Positions 20,428 through 28,693 of a DNA stretch of 64,000 nt are shown here, piece by piece. Within the stretch, counting starts at the first letter, position 1; every line of letters begins with the position of its first letter. Under the pieces are notes generated by a model. The model was not told the origin of the DNA. It searched no databases and worked only from the letters and a program-made list of their open reading frames with translations. The translations under genes and the position numbers were made by a program. The stretch comes from Herminiimonas arsenitoxidans (lineage in GTDB: Bacteria; Pseudomonadota; Gammaproteobacteria; Burkholderiales; Burkholderiaceae_D): NCBI RefSeq assembly GCF_900130075.1, contig NZ_LT671418.1, positions 1,364,001-1,428,000 on the forward strand. Direction: 5' to 3'.

Positions 20428-21194
20428 TGTTCTTCCTCAACTGCCAGGTAAATTGTGCGCTTGCCGTGTTTGACGATCTCAATAGGATGACCCAGACACT
20501 CACTCAACAAGGGAGCTTGCATGACTTCATCAACGCTACCTGCGTGCCAGCGTCCATCGCCCATCAACAGCAAAGCATGCGTTGCCACGCTATGCGCGAG
20601 ATTCAAATCATGGCTAACCATGACCACCGATTTCTTTTGTTCGCGGCATAGCTTGGATAACAAATTCATTACGCTCACCTGATGCCCCAGATCGAGGGCA
20701 TTGGTAGGTTCATCCAACAACAATAAAGACGTATCCTGTGCCAGCACAGCAGCTATCGCTACGCGCTGGCGTTCACCGCCAGAGAGTGAGCGCACATCGC
20801 GTTCAGCCAAGGTATCGACATCCATGATCTGTAAAGCTGCATGTGCCGCCGCATAATCGGCATCCGATTCCCAATACGCAGACTCGTGATAAGGATGACG
20901 CGCAGTCAATACGGTTTCTATCACGCGATAACCGAAGGCATCACTTCTACCTTGCGGCAAAAACGCACGCTCGCGCGCCAGATCCTGCAAAGGCCACTTG
21001 GCAAGCGCACGGTTCTGTAATTCAACCTGCCCGCCATCTGCTGCACGCAAACCAACCAGCGTACGGAGCAAGGTGCTTTTACCAGCACCGTTACGACCGA
21101 TGACGCACCAACATTCACCCGGCCCAACTTGCCAGTTCAAGCCCCCGACCAATAAACGGTCAGCGATGCGGAGTTCAAGATTATTCGTCTTCAT
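20424..21194 (-). CDS. btuD: Cobalamin ABC transporter ATPase
   Basis: 256 residues. Walker A GRNGAGKST, signature LSGGERQR, Walker B LLLLDEPTNALD and the switch His in VSHDLN. It overlaps btuC by 4 nt. It powers uptake through BtuC with BtuF, all encoded in the same transcript. Confidence 0.93.
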   Translation of the reverse strand: MKTNNLELRIADRLLVGGLNWQVGPGECWCVIGRNGAGKSTLLRTLVGLRAADGGQVELQNRALAKWPLQDLARERAFLPQGRSDAFGYRVIETVLTARHPYHESAYWESDADYAAAHAALQIMDVDTLAERDVRSLSGGERQRVAIAAVLAQDTSLLLLDEPTNALDLGHQVSVMNLLSKLCREQKKSVVMVSHDLNLAHSVATHALLLMGDGRWHAGSVDEVMQAPLLSECLGHPIEIVKHGKRTIYLAVEEEQ

Positions 21195-22243
21195 CCGCGC
21201 TTTCTCAATTGATGCAGTTGCAACAGGAAAACCGGCACACCTATCAATGCGGTAATCACGCCAACCGGAAGCTGTTGCGGCGCGACGATGCTACGCGCCA
21301 AAGTATCTGCCAAAACTAGAAATGCACCGCCCACCAAAGTTGCAGCGGGAAGCAGCAAGCGATGATCCGGCCCCAAAACAAAACGGCATGCATGCGGCAC
21401 AATCAAACCCACAAAACCAATGCTGCCCGCATTACTCACGCCACTAGCAGTCAGCAATGCTGCACATAAAAACAGACCAATACGGTATTTACCCACATTG
21501 ATACCCAATGTCGATGCCGCTTCGGCATGCAAGGCAATCACATTAATCGCACGCGCCGCGCGCGTAGAAAATACCAAAGCACCAGCCAGGACTATCCACG
21601 GCAACCAACGGAACTGCGTACCCGACAAATCACCAATCAACCAAAACACCATCCCGCGCAAACGATTATCCGGCGCAATCGACAGCATTAAGGCCACCAA
21701 AGCGCTGCAACCAGATGCGAGGATCACGCCCGTCAACAACAGCAAAGGCGCATTTCCATCCGTGTTGGACGTGCCGCGCAAATCACGCTGCGCAAATACA
21801 TACAACAAGATCGATATCGCAATCGCACCACCAAACGCGGCGACATCCACCATCCACGTCATTGAAAAAAGCAGCATCGCACCAAGCGCACCCACCGCGG
21901 CACCACCCGATACACCAAGCACATACGGCTCTGCCAATGGATTGCGTAACAGCGCCTGCATCATCACGCCAGCCAACGCCAAGGTGCCACCAGTTACAAA
22001 TGCAGAAAGCGCACGACTAAGTCGCAGGTCAACCAAGGTCGCCGCCATCGTCGATGTCGTCCCCGCCACCAATTCACGCACAGCGCCATATATTTCTGAA
22101 AACGACAGTGCGACCGAACCAACTACGCACGCAATCAACAAACTCAACACTGCAAGAAAAACCAGCAGAGATAAAACCATCCATGCACGCGTACGCCCCT
22201 GCATCGCAGAAATATTCATGCTTTTATGGCTACTCTTACTCAT
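21191..22243 (-). CDS. btuC: Cobalamin ABC transporter permease
   Basis: 350 residues, FecCD/BtuC family with about ten hydrophobic segments. Family blocks are RLSRALSAFVTGGTLALAGVMMQALLRNPLAEPYVLGVSGGA and IGFVGLIVPHACRFVLGPDHR (given here only as landmarks near residues 70-110 and 270-290). A 107-bp gap containing a nested hairpin separates it from btuB. Confidence 0.94.
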   Translation of the reverse strand: MSKSSHKSMNISAMQGRTRAWMVLSLLVFLAVLSLLIACVVGSVALSFSEIYGAVRELVAGTTSTMAATLVDLRLSRALSAFVTGGTLALAGVMMQALLRNPLAEPYVLGVSGGAAVGALGAMLLFSMTWMVDVAAFGGAIAISILLYVFAQRDLRGTSNTDGNAPLLLLTGVILASGCSALVALMLSIAPDNRLRGMVFWLIGDLSGTQFRWLPWIVLAGALVFSTRAARAINVIALHAEAASTLGINVGKYRIGLFLCAALLTASGVSNAGSIGFVGLIVPHACRFVLGPDHRLLLPAATLVGGAFLVLADTLARSIVAPQQLPVGVITALIGVPVFLLQLHQLRKRG

Positions 22244-22278
22244 GGGCGAAACAACATCAGGACTTCCTCATAAAATTT

Positions 22279-22319
22279 GCGCATGCAATACCGGATAAGT
22301 CATCCGAGCATGCATGCGC
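22279..22319 (-). terminator. Nested hairpin between btuB and btuC
   Basis: Outer arms GCGCATGCA / TGCATGCGC with an inner CGGAT / ATCCG stem. On the minus strand it is followed by AAATTTTATG, a poor T run, so it is probably a partial terminator that lowers expression of the downstream genes relative to btuB. Confidence 0.5.
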
Positions 22320-22350
22320 GATAGTGTAACGACTGCTATTTTACAAATGC

Positions 22351-24231
22351 TTATTTGAATCCGTAACGGATACCGGCAAAAACATTGGACCCTGGAGTTT
22401 GGTAAGTGCGTGCAACTTCGTACTTTTTATCCAAAACATTATTCCAACGACCGAACAACTGCCAGTCATCATTCAAATCATAGCTGGCGTGTAGATTCAG
22501 CAATGCATAGCCGCCCAAACGATTGACTTGCTTTGCTGCGTCGAAACGGGATCCAGAGAAAATGACATCGGCCCCGGATTTAAACGAACCATATTTATGA
22601 CTGAAGCCTAAAGTTCCATGCAAACGAGCACGACGCTCAATCAAGGTATTAGTCGCTTTATCACGAGGGTCCTGCCAATCCAAGGTTCCATATATTCTAA
22701 AATCGGACACTTTTGTAGAGCCGCCGACCGACACACCTTTTAAAACTGCACTATTAAGGTTATAGGAACAAGAAGTTCCAAGAATGATGTTGGGACAAGG
22801 TGTTCTAGAGACAATCAAATCCGTGATCTGATTATGATAATAGGCAATACTAAAATCAGATTTCCCATCATCGTAATAAGCACCGATTTCCGTATTCTTA
22901 CCTTTCTCAGGTTTGACATCAGGATTGCCAAAGTTAGGCGCAAAGTACAGGTCATTGTAAGTCGGTGCACGGAAACTGGTTCCCACGCTGCCACTAACTC
23001 TCAGTGCTTTACTTAAGCGATAACCGTAACCCAAGCTACCTGTCACGTTAGAGCCGTATGCAGAACTGTTATCGTAACGCACGCTGGCACTACCCAGATG
23101 CTCATCGCGGTTCAATTGATAAGCAAGTGCTAACGAATTATTGCTACGACTGCGGTTGTTCTGTTTTGCCTGAGTAGGGTTGACGACACTTTCCTCGCGA
23201 CGCTCAACGAGTAATTGCAATACATCACTGCCAATTTTCAAATCGTTTTGCCAACTGATTTGATCTTGCGTTGAATTGTTTATAGCTGGAACTGCTGACG
23301 TGTATTGCTGTTGCTTGGAATAAGAACGAGAAAGCTGCAGCAAACTGCTCCAATTATTCGTGATCTGATTGCGCGAATAGACTGAATATACATCCACCTC
23401 GCTCACAATATATGGTTTGAAGGGTGGAATGCCATTACCGTCATACGCCGCATTATTACGGCTATTCAGGAACATAAATCCAAGCTCCTGTCCTTTGGTC
23501 AGATTCCAAGAAAATTGTCCGCTCAGATTATTCTTCGTATACGCATCTTTATCTGGATCGAAACCTGCACCAACTCTTGATGAAAAACCGTCAGCTTCCT
23601 CTTGAGAGGCATTGATAGAGTAGCGAATAACATGCTCTCCTTCAGTAGAACCTGACACTCCAGCCGTCACAACTCGCTCACCATAGGTGCCAGCACCAGC
23701 AGAAAATGTTAGTCGTGGTGCGCCACTTCCTTTTTTAGTAAAGACCTGAATTACACCACCAAGAGCATCAGCGCCATAAAAACTGCTCAATGGCCCTCTC
23801 ACAATTTCAATTCTCTCAATTTGTGACAGTGGAATAGCCGACCATGCCGGACTTCCCAAAGTGGAAGACACACTACGCACACCATCGATCAAAAGAATCG
23901 TCTGTTTTGCATTCGCACCCCGAATGTAAACATCCGCATCACTGCCGGCACCACCATTTCGCTTAATTTCAATACTCCGCTGAGTTTGTAGCAAATCGAT
24001 AATGGATGTTTGCCCTGATTCCGCAATTTCCTCTGCGGTAATAACAGTACTGTCAGCTAAAACATCACTAGCTTTCTGCGCGGTACGCGAAGCTGTCACC
24101 AATACTGGCGCTAACGATTGATCAGTAGGAGTTTGCGCGAAACTCAAAGGAGAAAACGCAGCAGAAACAGAAAGTGCAATGGCAAGCGGTTGGAACGCCA
24201 AATTAGCGCGCCGTAAAACGGATGAGGTCAT
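22351..24231 (-). CDS. btuB: TonB-dependent cobalamin receptor
   Basis: Outer membrane receptor, 626 residues. Signal peptide ending ...SFAQ, TonB-box-like LAPVLVTAS, a plug with SIEIKRNGGAGSDADVYIRG, then RIEIVRGPLSSFYGADALGG. The 22-strand barrel ends in the aromatic terminus FAGIRYGFK. The ATG at 24231 has no Shine-Dalgarno. A strong GGGGAGGT lies 32 nt upstream, in front of a 4-codon upstream ORF. A cobalamin riboswitch precedes it. It is the likely first gene of the B12 cluster. Confidence 0.93.
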   Translation of the reverse strand: MTSSVLRRANLAFQPLAIALSVSAAFSPLSFAQTPTDQSLAPVLVTASRTAQKASDVLADSTVITAEEIAESGQTSIIDLLQTQRSIEIKRNGGAGSDADVYIRGANAKQTILLIDGVRSVSSTLGSPAWSAIPLSQIERIEIVRGPLSSFYGADALGGVIQVFTKKGSGAPRLTFSAGAGTYGERVVTAGVSGSTEGEHVIRYSINASQEEADGFSSRVGAGFDPDKDAYTKNNLSGQFSWNLTKGQELGFMFLNSRNNAAYDGNGIPPFKPYIVSEVDVYSVYSRNQITNNWSSLLQLSRSYSKQQQYTSAVPAINNSTQDQISWQNDLKIGSDVLQLLVERREESVVNPTQAKQNNRSRSNNSLALAYQLNRDEHLGSASVRYDNSSAYGSNVTGSLGYGYRLSKALRVSGSVGTSFRAPTYNDLYFAPNFGNPDVKPEKGKNTEIGAYYDDGKSDFSIAYYHNQITDLIVSRTPCPNIILGTSCSYNLNSAVLKGVSVGGSTKVSDFRIYGTLDWQDPRDKATNTLIERRARLHGTLGFSHKYGSFKSGADVIFSGSRFDAAKQVNRLGGYALLNLHASYDLNDDWQLFGRWNNVLDKKYEVARTYQTPGSNVFAGIRYGFK

Positions 24232-24240
24232 GATTACTTT

Positions 24241-24255
24241 TCATAGAAACAGCAT
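24241..24255 (-). CDS. Short upstream ORF in the btuB leader (peptide MLFL)
   Basis: ATG-CTG-TTT-CTA-TGA. The strong Shine-Dalgarno GGGGAGGT (24263-24270) is 7 nt before this ATG, whereas btuB itself, 9 nt after the TGA, has none. The second receptor leader has the same arrangement with the same 7-nt spacing. I infer that it is translated and that btuB translation depends on termination/reinitiation here. Translation is not demonstrated. Confidence 0.5.
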   Translation of the reverse strand: MLFL

Positions 24256-24256
24256 C

Positions 24257-24278
24257 CAGCCCACCTCCCCGCAGGCTG
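24257..24278 (-). promoter_or_regulatory. Hairpin exposing GGGGAGGT in the btuB leader
   Basis: Short stem CAGCC / GGCTG whose 12-nt loop holds the Shine-Dalgarno GGGGAGGT. A homologous hairpin (CTCGACC / GGTCGAG, same GGGGAGGT loop) occurs at 26759-26784 before the second receptor gene. Conserved structure with different stem bases suggests it is the riboswitch expression platform. Confidence 0.5.
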
Positions 24279-24354
24279 AATTGAAAAGAAATACCGGAAC
24301 AGAATTAACGACCGAAACAAACAGGAAGCAGCACTATGCAGCACATGAGCGAAT

Positions 24355-24553
24355 CGCGTCGCGAACCTCCCCGTTCGCAGCATTTCCACCTGTCCTGGCC
24401 GGTATCCGGGCTAGCAAGCACGAGCGCCTCACCTTCCCATGCAACTTGCACAGTGGTTTGAGAGACGATCTGTCATCGATTAAGTGACGCTTGATTACCG
24501 TTGCGGGGGCAGCACACGTTAGCCTGAGGCATCGTGTTTCCCGTTTAACTGCA
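24355..24553 (-). promoter_or_regulatory. Cobalamin riboswitch upstream of btuB
   Basis: The minus strand shows the ordered conserved blocks of the AdoCbl riboswitch: AAACGGGAA near the 5' end, the B12 box GCTGCCCCCGCAACGG, CCACTG, GGGAAGG, and GCCCGGATACCGGCC near the 3' end. It represses the downstream receptor and probably the whole cluster when cobalamin is abundant. Confidence 0.95.
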
Positions 24554-24697
24554 GACATGAACATGTCCGCGAGCACCAAAACTGGCGACATTGTAAGGGC
24601 GTACGCTGCAGAGCGGCAACTTTGCAAGCTATTTAGCCTGAGCTTCTGTTCTATTTGTGCAACATGCACAAGGAAGAGCAAGGTTCATGAACTTCAA

Positions 24698-24745
24698 ACA
24701 AAAAACGCATGCGATATCGGAGAAACCTCCAATATGCATGCGCTC
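24698..24745 (-). terminator. Terminator after the second TonB receptor gene
   Basis: Long imperfect hairpin (CGCATGC..ATAT.GGAG / CTCCGATATCGCATGCG) followed by GTTTTTTG on the minus strand. It separates the 24775-26736 receptor from the btuB riboswitch. Confidence 0.75.
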
Positions 24746-24774
24746 CGATATTTCTACTTCTTATTTACAGTGAA

Positions 24775-26736
24775 TCAAAAATCCTTACGTGCTGAGAATT
24801 TCACCACACGGCCAGCATCTGGATAAATACTGGCAGTATCGCGACATGCCCCAAAAGCCTGAGAGAAATAATTTTTGTCAGCTAAATTTGTACCTGTAAC
24901 GGCGAATTCCCATGTCCCCACTCGTATCGAGTAGCGCGCATCAAGTGTTGCAAACGAAGGGATTTTCGTGCTGCAAGCATTATTGGAATCACCTGCGTAA
25001 CGTTGCGAATCAATCCATTGAACACCAACATTTGCGCTTTGCCCATTACCAGGTAACCAATTCAAACGCAGAGTTGCTGTATTTTTAGGTATCAGCGTCA
25101 TCTCTTTTCCTGCATAAGGGCCTTCAGTAAATTTAGCTTTTACATGCCGTAGAATTCCAGAAACAGTAAATTCTTGAGTAAGGCGAGCATTGGCCTCTAT
25201 CTCAATTCCCTCATGTTTGGTTGGATCAAGATTTATGTTTGCACCACAAAACGTGCCGAAACATGGTGGACTAAGTAGATCATAATAAATTTCATTTTTT
25301 AACTTATGTTGAAACAACTTAGCAGTCAGCTTTTTCGCTTCGTTTCCTAGCGTTGCACCGACCTCCAAATCATTGGAAGTTTGCGGATTCAATGGCAAAC
25401 CAGTTGATGTTCCAGAATTATCGTCCACATTTGCAATACGGTAGCTGCGACCAACTTTTGCAAAAAAACTCGCTACTGCTGACAGATCATAACTACCCTG
25501 CAAATCCCAAGCGTTTAATGAAATTTTTCGATCATAGATATTCGCACCACGTGAACTCTGATTAAATATTTCATGGCGAACGCCGGCTGCGATACGAGAC
25601 TTTCCGAATCGAATCTCATCACGCACATATAACGCTTGAGCATCTTGAGATGCTTTAGCAGATCCGCTAAAGGTATCAATTGTATTTCTTCCAGATTTTC
25701 CAATATCCAGACCAATTACAAATTCGTTAACGAGGTTCCCAGTTTTAAGAATATGACGGGCACGAGGAGAGAATTGTGAGGAGCGACCATCATACGTACT
25801 TTGATAAGTTGGGGAAAAATAGTCACCTTGTCGTTCACGATAAGAAAGGTCTGCTGCAAGCTCCCAATTACCAAAACGACGTTCACCAAATAAGGTATAG
25901 AGAGTTGAATCTATAGAACCAAAATTAGATAAATCCTTCGCCTGTCTCGGATTTTGTAGAAATTGTTCCCACGTTATGCCACCTGGCAAATCAAATTTCT
26001 GATGGGATGCATCAATACGCATACCTATGCGCCCTTGATCTGATGCCCATTGCATGCCACCACTAAAGTTTTCTTGTTTCAGCGCATTGCGATCACGGTA
26101 GTTATCGGTTTGCAAAGCACCTACATTTGCATTGATTGAGAAACCATCCCAACCTTTGGACAAAGATGCCCGCACTTCTTTGCTATTACGATTACCGACT
26201 TCTGCAAAAAGCGAGCCGTGTGTACCTTTAACTCCTCGCTTAGTAATAATCTGAATCGTACCGCCGGTTGCACCTTGACCATACAAAACGCTACTGCCAC
26301 CACGTACAATTTCAATACGCTCAACTGACTCGATAGGAATCGAGGACATCAATGTTGAAGCCTGTTCATTTTCGGATATGCGAATGCCGTCAACCATCAC
26401 CACCATATTGTTTTCACTAGCGCCACCAAACCCACGCAAGTCAAGTACGAAGTCTGATGCGCCATTCAAATCTTGACGACCATACACGCCACCAATCTTG
26501 CGAATCGCTTGATTCACATTGCCAATCCCAGCTTCGCGAATTTGTTCGGCAGTAATCACCGTCGCGCCAATAGGAGCTTCTGTACTTTGAAAGCGTGATG
26601 CCGAGACCGTAACCGGCGCCAATTGTTGACCGCTTTCCACTTGCGCAACAGCCGGGAAAGTCAGAGTAGCGAGTGCAGAAACCAGTGCGAGCGGTTTCCA
26701 TGCAGCGGTACGGTGATTTGATGATGCGGATTTCAT
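24775..26736 (-). CDS. Second TonB-dependent receptor under cobalamin riboswitch control
   Basis: 653 residues from ATG 26736. The frame is open further upstream to 26940, but those 68 codons lie in the riboswitch leader. Signal peptide ending ...PAVAQ, TonB-box-like LAPVTVSAS, plug with RIEIVRGGSSVLYGQGATGG, and a barrel ending VVKFSARKDF. It differs clearly from the btuB at 22351. Control by a cobalamin riboswitch argues for transport of a corrinoid (cobalamin, cobinamide or another form) rather than a siderophore. Confidence 0.88.
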   Translation of the reverse strand: MKSASSNHRTAAWKPLALVSALATLTFPAVAQVESGQQLAPVTVSASRFQSTEAPIGATVITAEQIREAGIGNVNQAIRKIGGVYGRQDLNGASDFVLDLRGFGGASENNMVVMVDGIRISENEQASTLMSSIPIESVERIEIVRGGSSVLYGQGATGGTIQIITKRGVKGTHGSLFAEVGNRNSKEVRASLSKGWDGFSINANVGALQTDNYRDRNALKQENFSGGMQWASDQGRIGMRIDASHQKFDLPGGITWEQFLQNPRQAKDLSNFGSIDSTLYTLFGERRFGNWELAADLSYRERQGDYFSPTYQSTYDGRSSQFSPRARHILKTGNLVNEFVIGLDIGKSGRNTIDTFSGSAKASQDAQALYVRDEIRFGKSRIAAGVRHEIFNQSSRGANIYDRKISLNAWDLQGSYDLSAVASFFAKVGRSYRIANVDDNSGTSTGLPLNPQTSNDLEVGATLGNEAKKLTAKLFQHKLKNEIYYDLLSPPCFGTFCGANINLDPTKHEGIEIEANARLTQEFTVSGILRHVKAKFTEGPYAGKEMTLIPKNTATLRLNWLPGNGQSANVGVQWIDSQRYAGDSNNACSTKIPSFATLDARYSIRVGTWEFAVTGTNLADKNYFSQAFGACRDTASIYPDAGRVVKFSARKDF

Positions 26737-26759
26737 TTTGTCTTTTCGATAAGGAGCAC
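26733..26759 (-). CDS. Short upstream ORF overlapping the second receptor start (MLLIEKTK)
   Basis: GTG start, eight codons, TGA stop. The stop overlaps the receptor ATG as ATGA, the classic coupling overlap. GGGGAGGT (26767-26774) is 7 nt before the GTG, and no Shine-Dalgarno serves the receptor ATG directly. The btuB leader shares the design, including a leucine second codon. Translation is inferred. Confidence 0.55.
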   Translation of the reverse strand: MLLIEKTK

Positions 26760-26847
26760 TCGACCTACCTCCCCGCGGGTCGAGTTCAACAAAAGAATGG
26801 GACGAGAACGATCTGAACAGCGTTGTGCAGTTTCCTGCAATTTGCTC

Positions 26848-27046
26848 GCTGCGACGTTCCCCGTTCGCATTGCTTTCACCTGTTCTGGCCGGTATCCGGG
26901 CTGACAAGCAAACCATCTCACCTTCCCGTACAAATAGCACAGTGGTATGAGAGATGATCTGTCACTAAAAACCAGTGACGCTTGTTTACCGTTGCGGGGG
27001 CAGCACACGTTTGCAGTAGGAGCATCGTGTTTCCCGTTTAACTGCG
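26848..27046 (-). promoter_or_regulatory. Cobalamin riboswitch upstream of the second receptor
   Basis: Same conserved blocks as the btuB riboswitch, with near-identical core: AAACGGGAA, GCTGCCCCCGCAACGG, CCACTG, GGGAAGG and GCCCGGATACCGGCC. The variable arms differ (for example CACTGGTTTTTAGTG replaces the btuB arm), so this is an older duplication rather than a recent copy. Confidence 0.95.
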
Positions 27047-27220
27047 GACATGGACATGTCCGCGGGCACCAAAACTGCGCCATTGTACGGCTGGCGCCAC
27101 TTAGCGGCAACTGCGCCGGGCTTTCTGTTCTTTGCAAACCACAATGCGGAACATGACAAATGCCGTCGGATGGGCGCGCTGATCTATAATCCAGCCTTCT
27201 CCGCTCATCCCACTCATCGC

Positions 27221-28000
27221 ATGTTTACTCCTGACCAATTGCACACGATTTCAGCCCAACTGGCGCTCAAGTCTGACCGCACGCAATTGATTGAACTTGA
27301 TGGCGCACCTATCATCGTCAAGCAACTGGAAGCACCGCTCAAACATTGGGGTTATCCAGTACTGAATACCCTGGCGCGCTTGCTCGGCCAGCCTATGCTG
27401 CGTGCTGTTCCCGCTCCGGGTGGTAGCGAGGCGCAGGCGATTGAAATTGCACGCTTGCGCTCCCTTGCTGCTGCAGGTGTTTCTGTGCCTGAAGTGCTGC
27501 ACGTCACGCCGGAATGGTTTGCTCTCTCTTTCCTCGGCGCGACTTCGGTCGATCAGTTGCTGCGACAACAGCCTGAGCAAGGACAACAACATTGGGAAAA
27601 TGGATTGCAGGCGATTCTGGATTTGCATCGTCTTGGCCAAACTGCGAGCCAATGTTTTGCGCGCAATATGATTGCGCACGAAGGTCAAATCAGCTTTATC
27701 GATTTTGAAGATGATCCAAGCAAGGTCATGCCGCTAGCAGCTGCACAGGCACGCGATTGGCTGCTGTACCTGCACTCGACTGCTTATATCTTGAATATGA
27801 AAACGCAAGACATCGCGCAGGTTTTTCTGGGATATGTGCAGCAGGATGATGCCGCTGTTCAGCGCGAAGTAAAACGTGCGGCGCGTGCCTTCGGCTGGCT
27901 ACGCATCTTGCCGAACAAGCGCAAGCCGTGGGGTCGTGATGTGGTATCGGCTCAGGCTGCGGGACAAGTTCTGCACTTCATCGCCAAGCAGAATACGTAG
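27221..28000 (+). CDS. Kinase-fold protein of unknown role (APH/BUD32/WaaP-like)
   Basis: 259 residues from ATG 27221; the frame is open from 27050, but that part is antisense to the riboswitch leader. Kinase-like landmarks: Lys34 in APIIVKQLE, Glu75 in a helix, DLHRLG at 134-139, and FIDFEDDP with candidate metal-binding Asp161/Asp164. A TATAAT at 27185-27190 could be its -10. It is divergent from the second TonB receptor and convergent with the cobC operon. Neither a lipopolysaccharide nor a protein substrate can be assigned, and a link to B12 is only positional. Confidence 0.65.
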   Translation: MFTPDQLHTISAQLALKSDRTQLIELDGAPIIVKQLEAPLKHWGYPVLNTLARLLGQPMLRAVPAPGGSEAQAIEIARLRSLAAAGVSVPEVLHVTPEWFALSFLGATSVDQLLRQQPEQGQQHWENGLQAILDLHRLGQTASQCFARNMIAHEGQISFIDFEDDPSKVMPLAAAQARDWLLYLHSTAYILNMKTQDIAQVFLGYVQQDDAAVQREVKRAARAFGWLRILPNKRKPWGRDVVSAQAAGQVLHFIAKQNT

Positions 28001-28028
28001 GCAACACACTCGTCGCGGCCCAGATACA

Positions 28029-28130
28029 GAGGCGGTTGTAAAAGCAAGGTGGCTAGGCGTGCCGACGCAGGCAGTACGAGTAGTACGACAAGAAGGCACA
28101 ACAACGCCAAGTTGATTTTACAACCGCCTC
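28029..28130. repeat. 102-bp long imperfect palindrome between convergent genes
   Basis: Perfect 15-bp outer arms GAGGCGGTTGTAAAA (28029-28043) and TTTTACAACCGCCTC (28116-28130). The 72-nt centre contains further pairing segments (GGCG, GTGCC / GGCAC, CGCC) and a small GTAC..GTAC hairpin. It ends exactly at the cobC stop codon. It could be a bidirectional terminator or a member of a dispersed palindromic repeat family; only one copy is in this window. Confidence 0.75.
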
Positions 28131-28685
28131 TTAGCAATCAACGACCAGCACTTCACCGTAACGAATCTTGTGCGGCTTCTGCGCCGCATACATCGCCATC
28201 TCTGGGACGGATAAACCGTGTTCGCACGCTGCCAGCAAGCGGATGATGCCGGCATGGCAAATCACGATGGCGTGTTCAATCTGCAGGCTGCTTAATTCAT
28301 CGCGGAATGCACGTACACGATGCGCGACTTGCATCACGCTCTCGCCACCACCCGGTTGATAATCGACCATATCGTTAGCCCATGCATCGATGGATGCACG
28401 TGGAATATCGTCCCAGGCGCGCATTTCCCAATCACCGAAATGCATTTCTGCCAGACGCTCGTCATAGGTCGGTGTCGGGCAACCCAAGGTTTGTGCCAGA
28501 CTTTCCGACAACTCCGTACAACGTCGCAGCGGACTGGAAAACAAGGTTGCATTCTTCGGCAGTATCGGCAGCAAGGAAGCATGTGCCGATGCCAACTCTT
28601 CCGCGGCCACAGCCAAATCAGTGCGGCCATAGCAAGTATTGGCAGCAACAATAGGCCGTGGATGACGGACGAGATAAAGATGCAT
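28131..28685 (-). CDS. cobC: Alpha-ribazole phosphatase (histidine phosphatase family)
   Basis: About 184 residues from ATG 28685, which has GAGG at 6 nt. The phosphohistidine motif LVRHPRP replaces the usual RHG form, and the downstream catalytic block is ICHAGIIR. FSSPLRRCTELSE and MHFGDWE are typical of the family. It removes phosphate from alpha-ribazole phosphate or adenosylcobalamin phosphate. It is the third gene of cobT-cobS-cobC. Confidence 0.88.
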   Translation of the reverse strand: MHLYLVRHPRPIVAANTCYGRTDLAVAAEELASAHASLLPILPKNATLFSSPLRRCTELSESLAQTLGCPTPTYDERLAEMHFGDWEMRAWDDIPRASIDAWANDMVDYQPGGGESVMQVAHRVRAFRDELSSLQIEHAIVICHAGIIRLLAACEHGLSVPEMAMYAAQKPHKIRYGEVLVVDC

Positions 28686-28693
28686 GTTGGACC

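Noticed and set aside
26737..26940. 68-codon N-terminal extension of the second TonB receptor frame
   Set aside because: It is read through the cobalamin riboswitch; a normal signal peptide begins at 26736.
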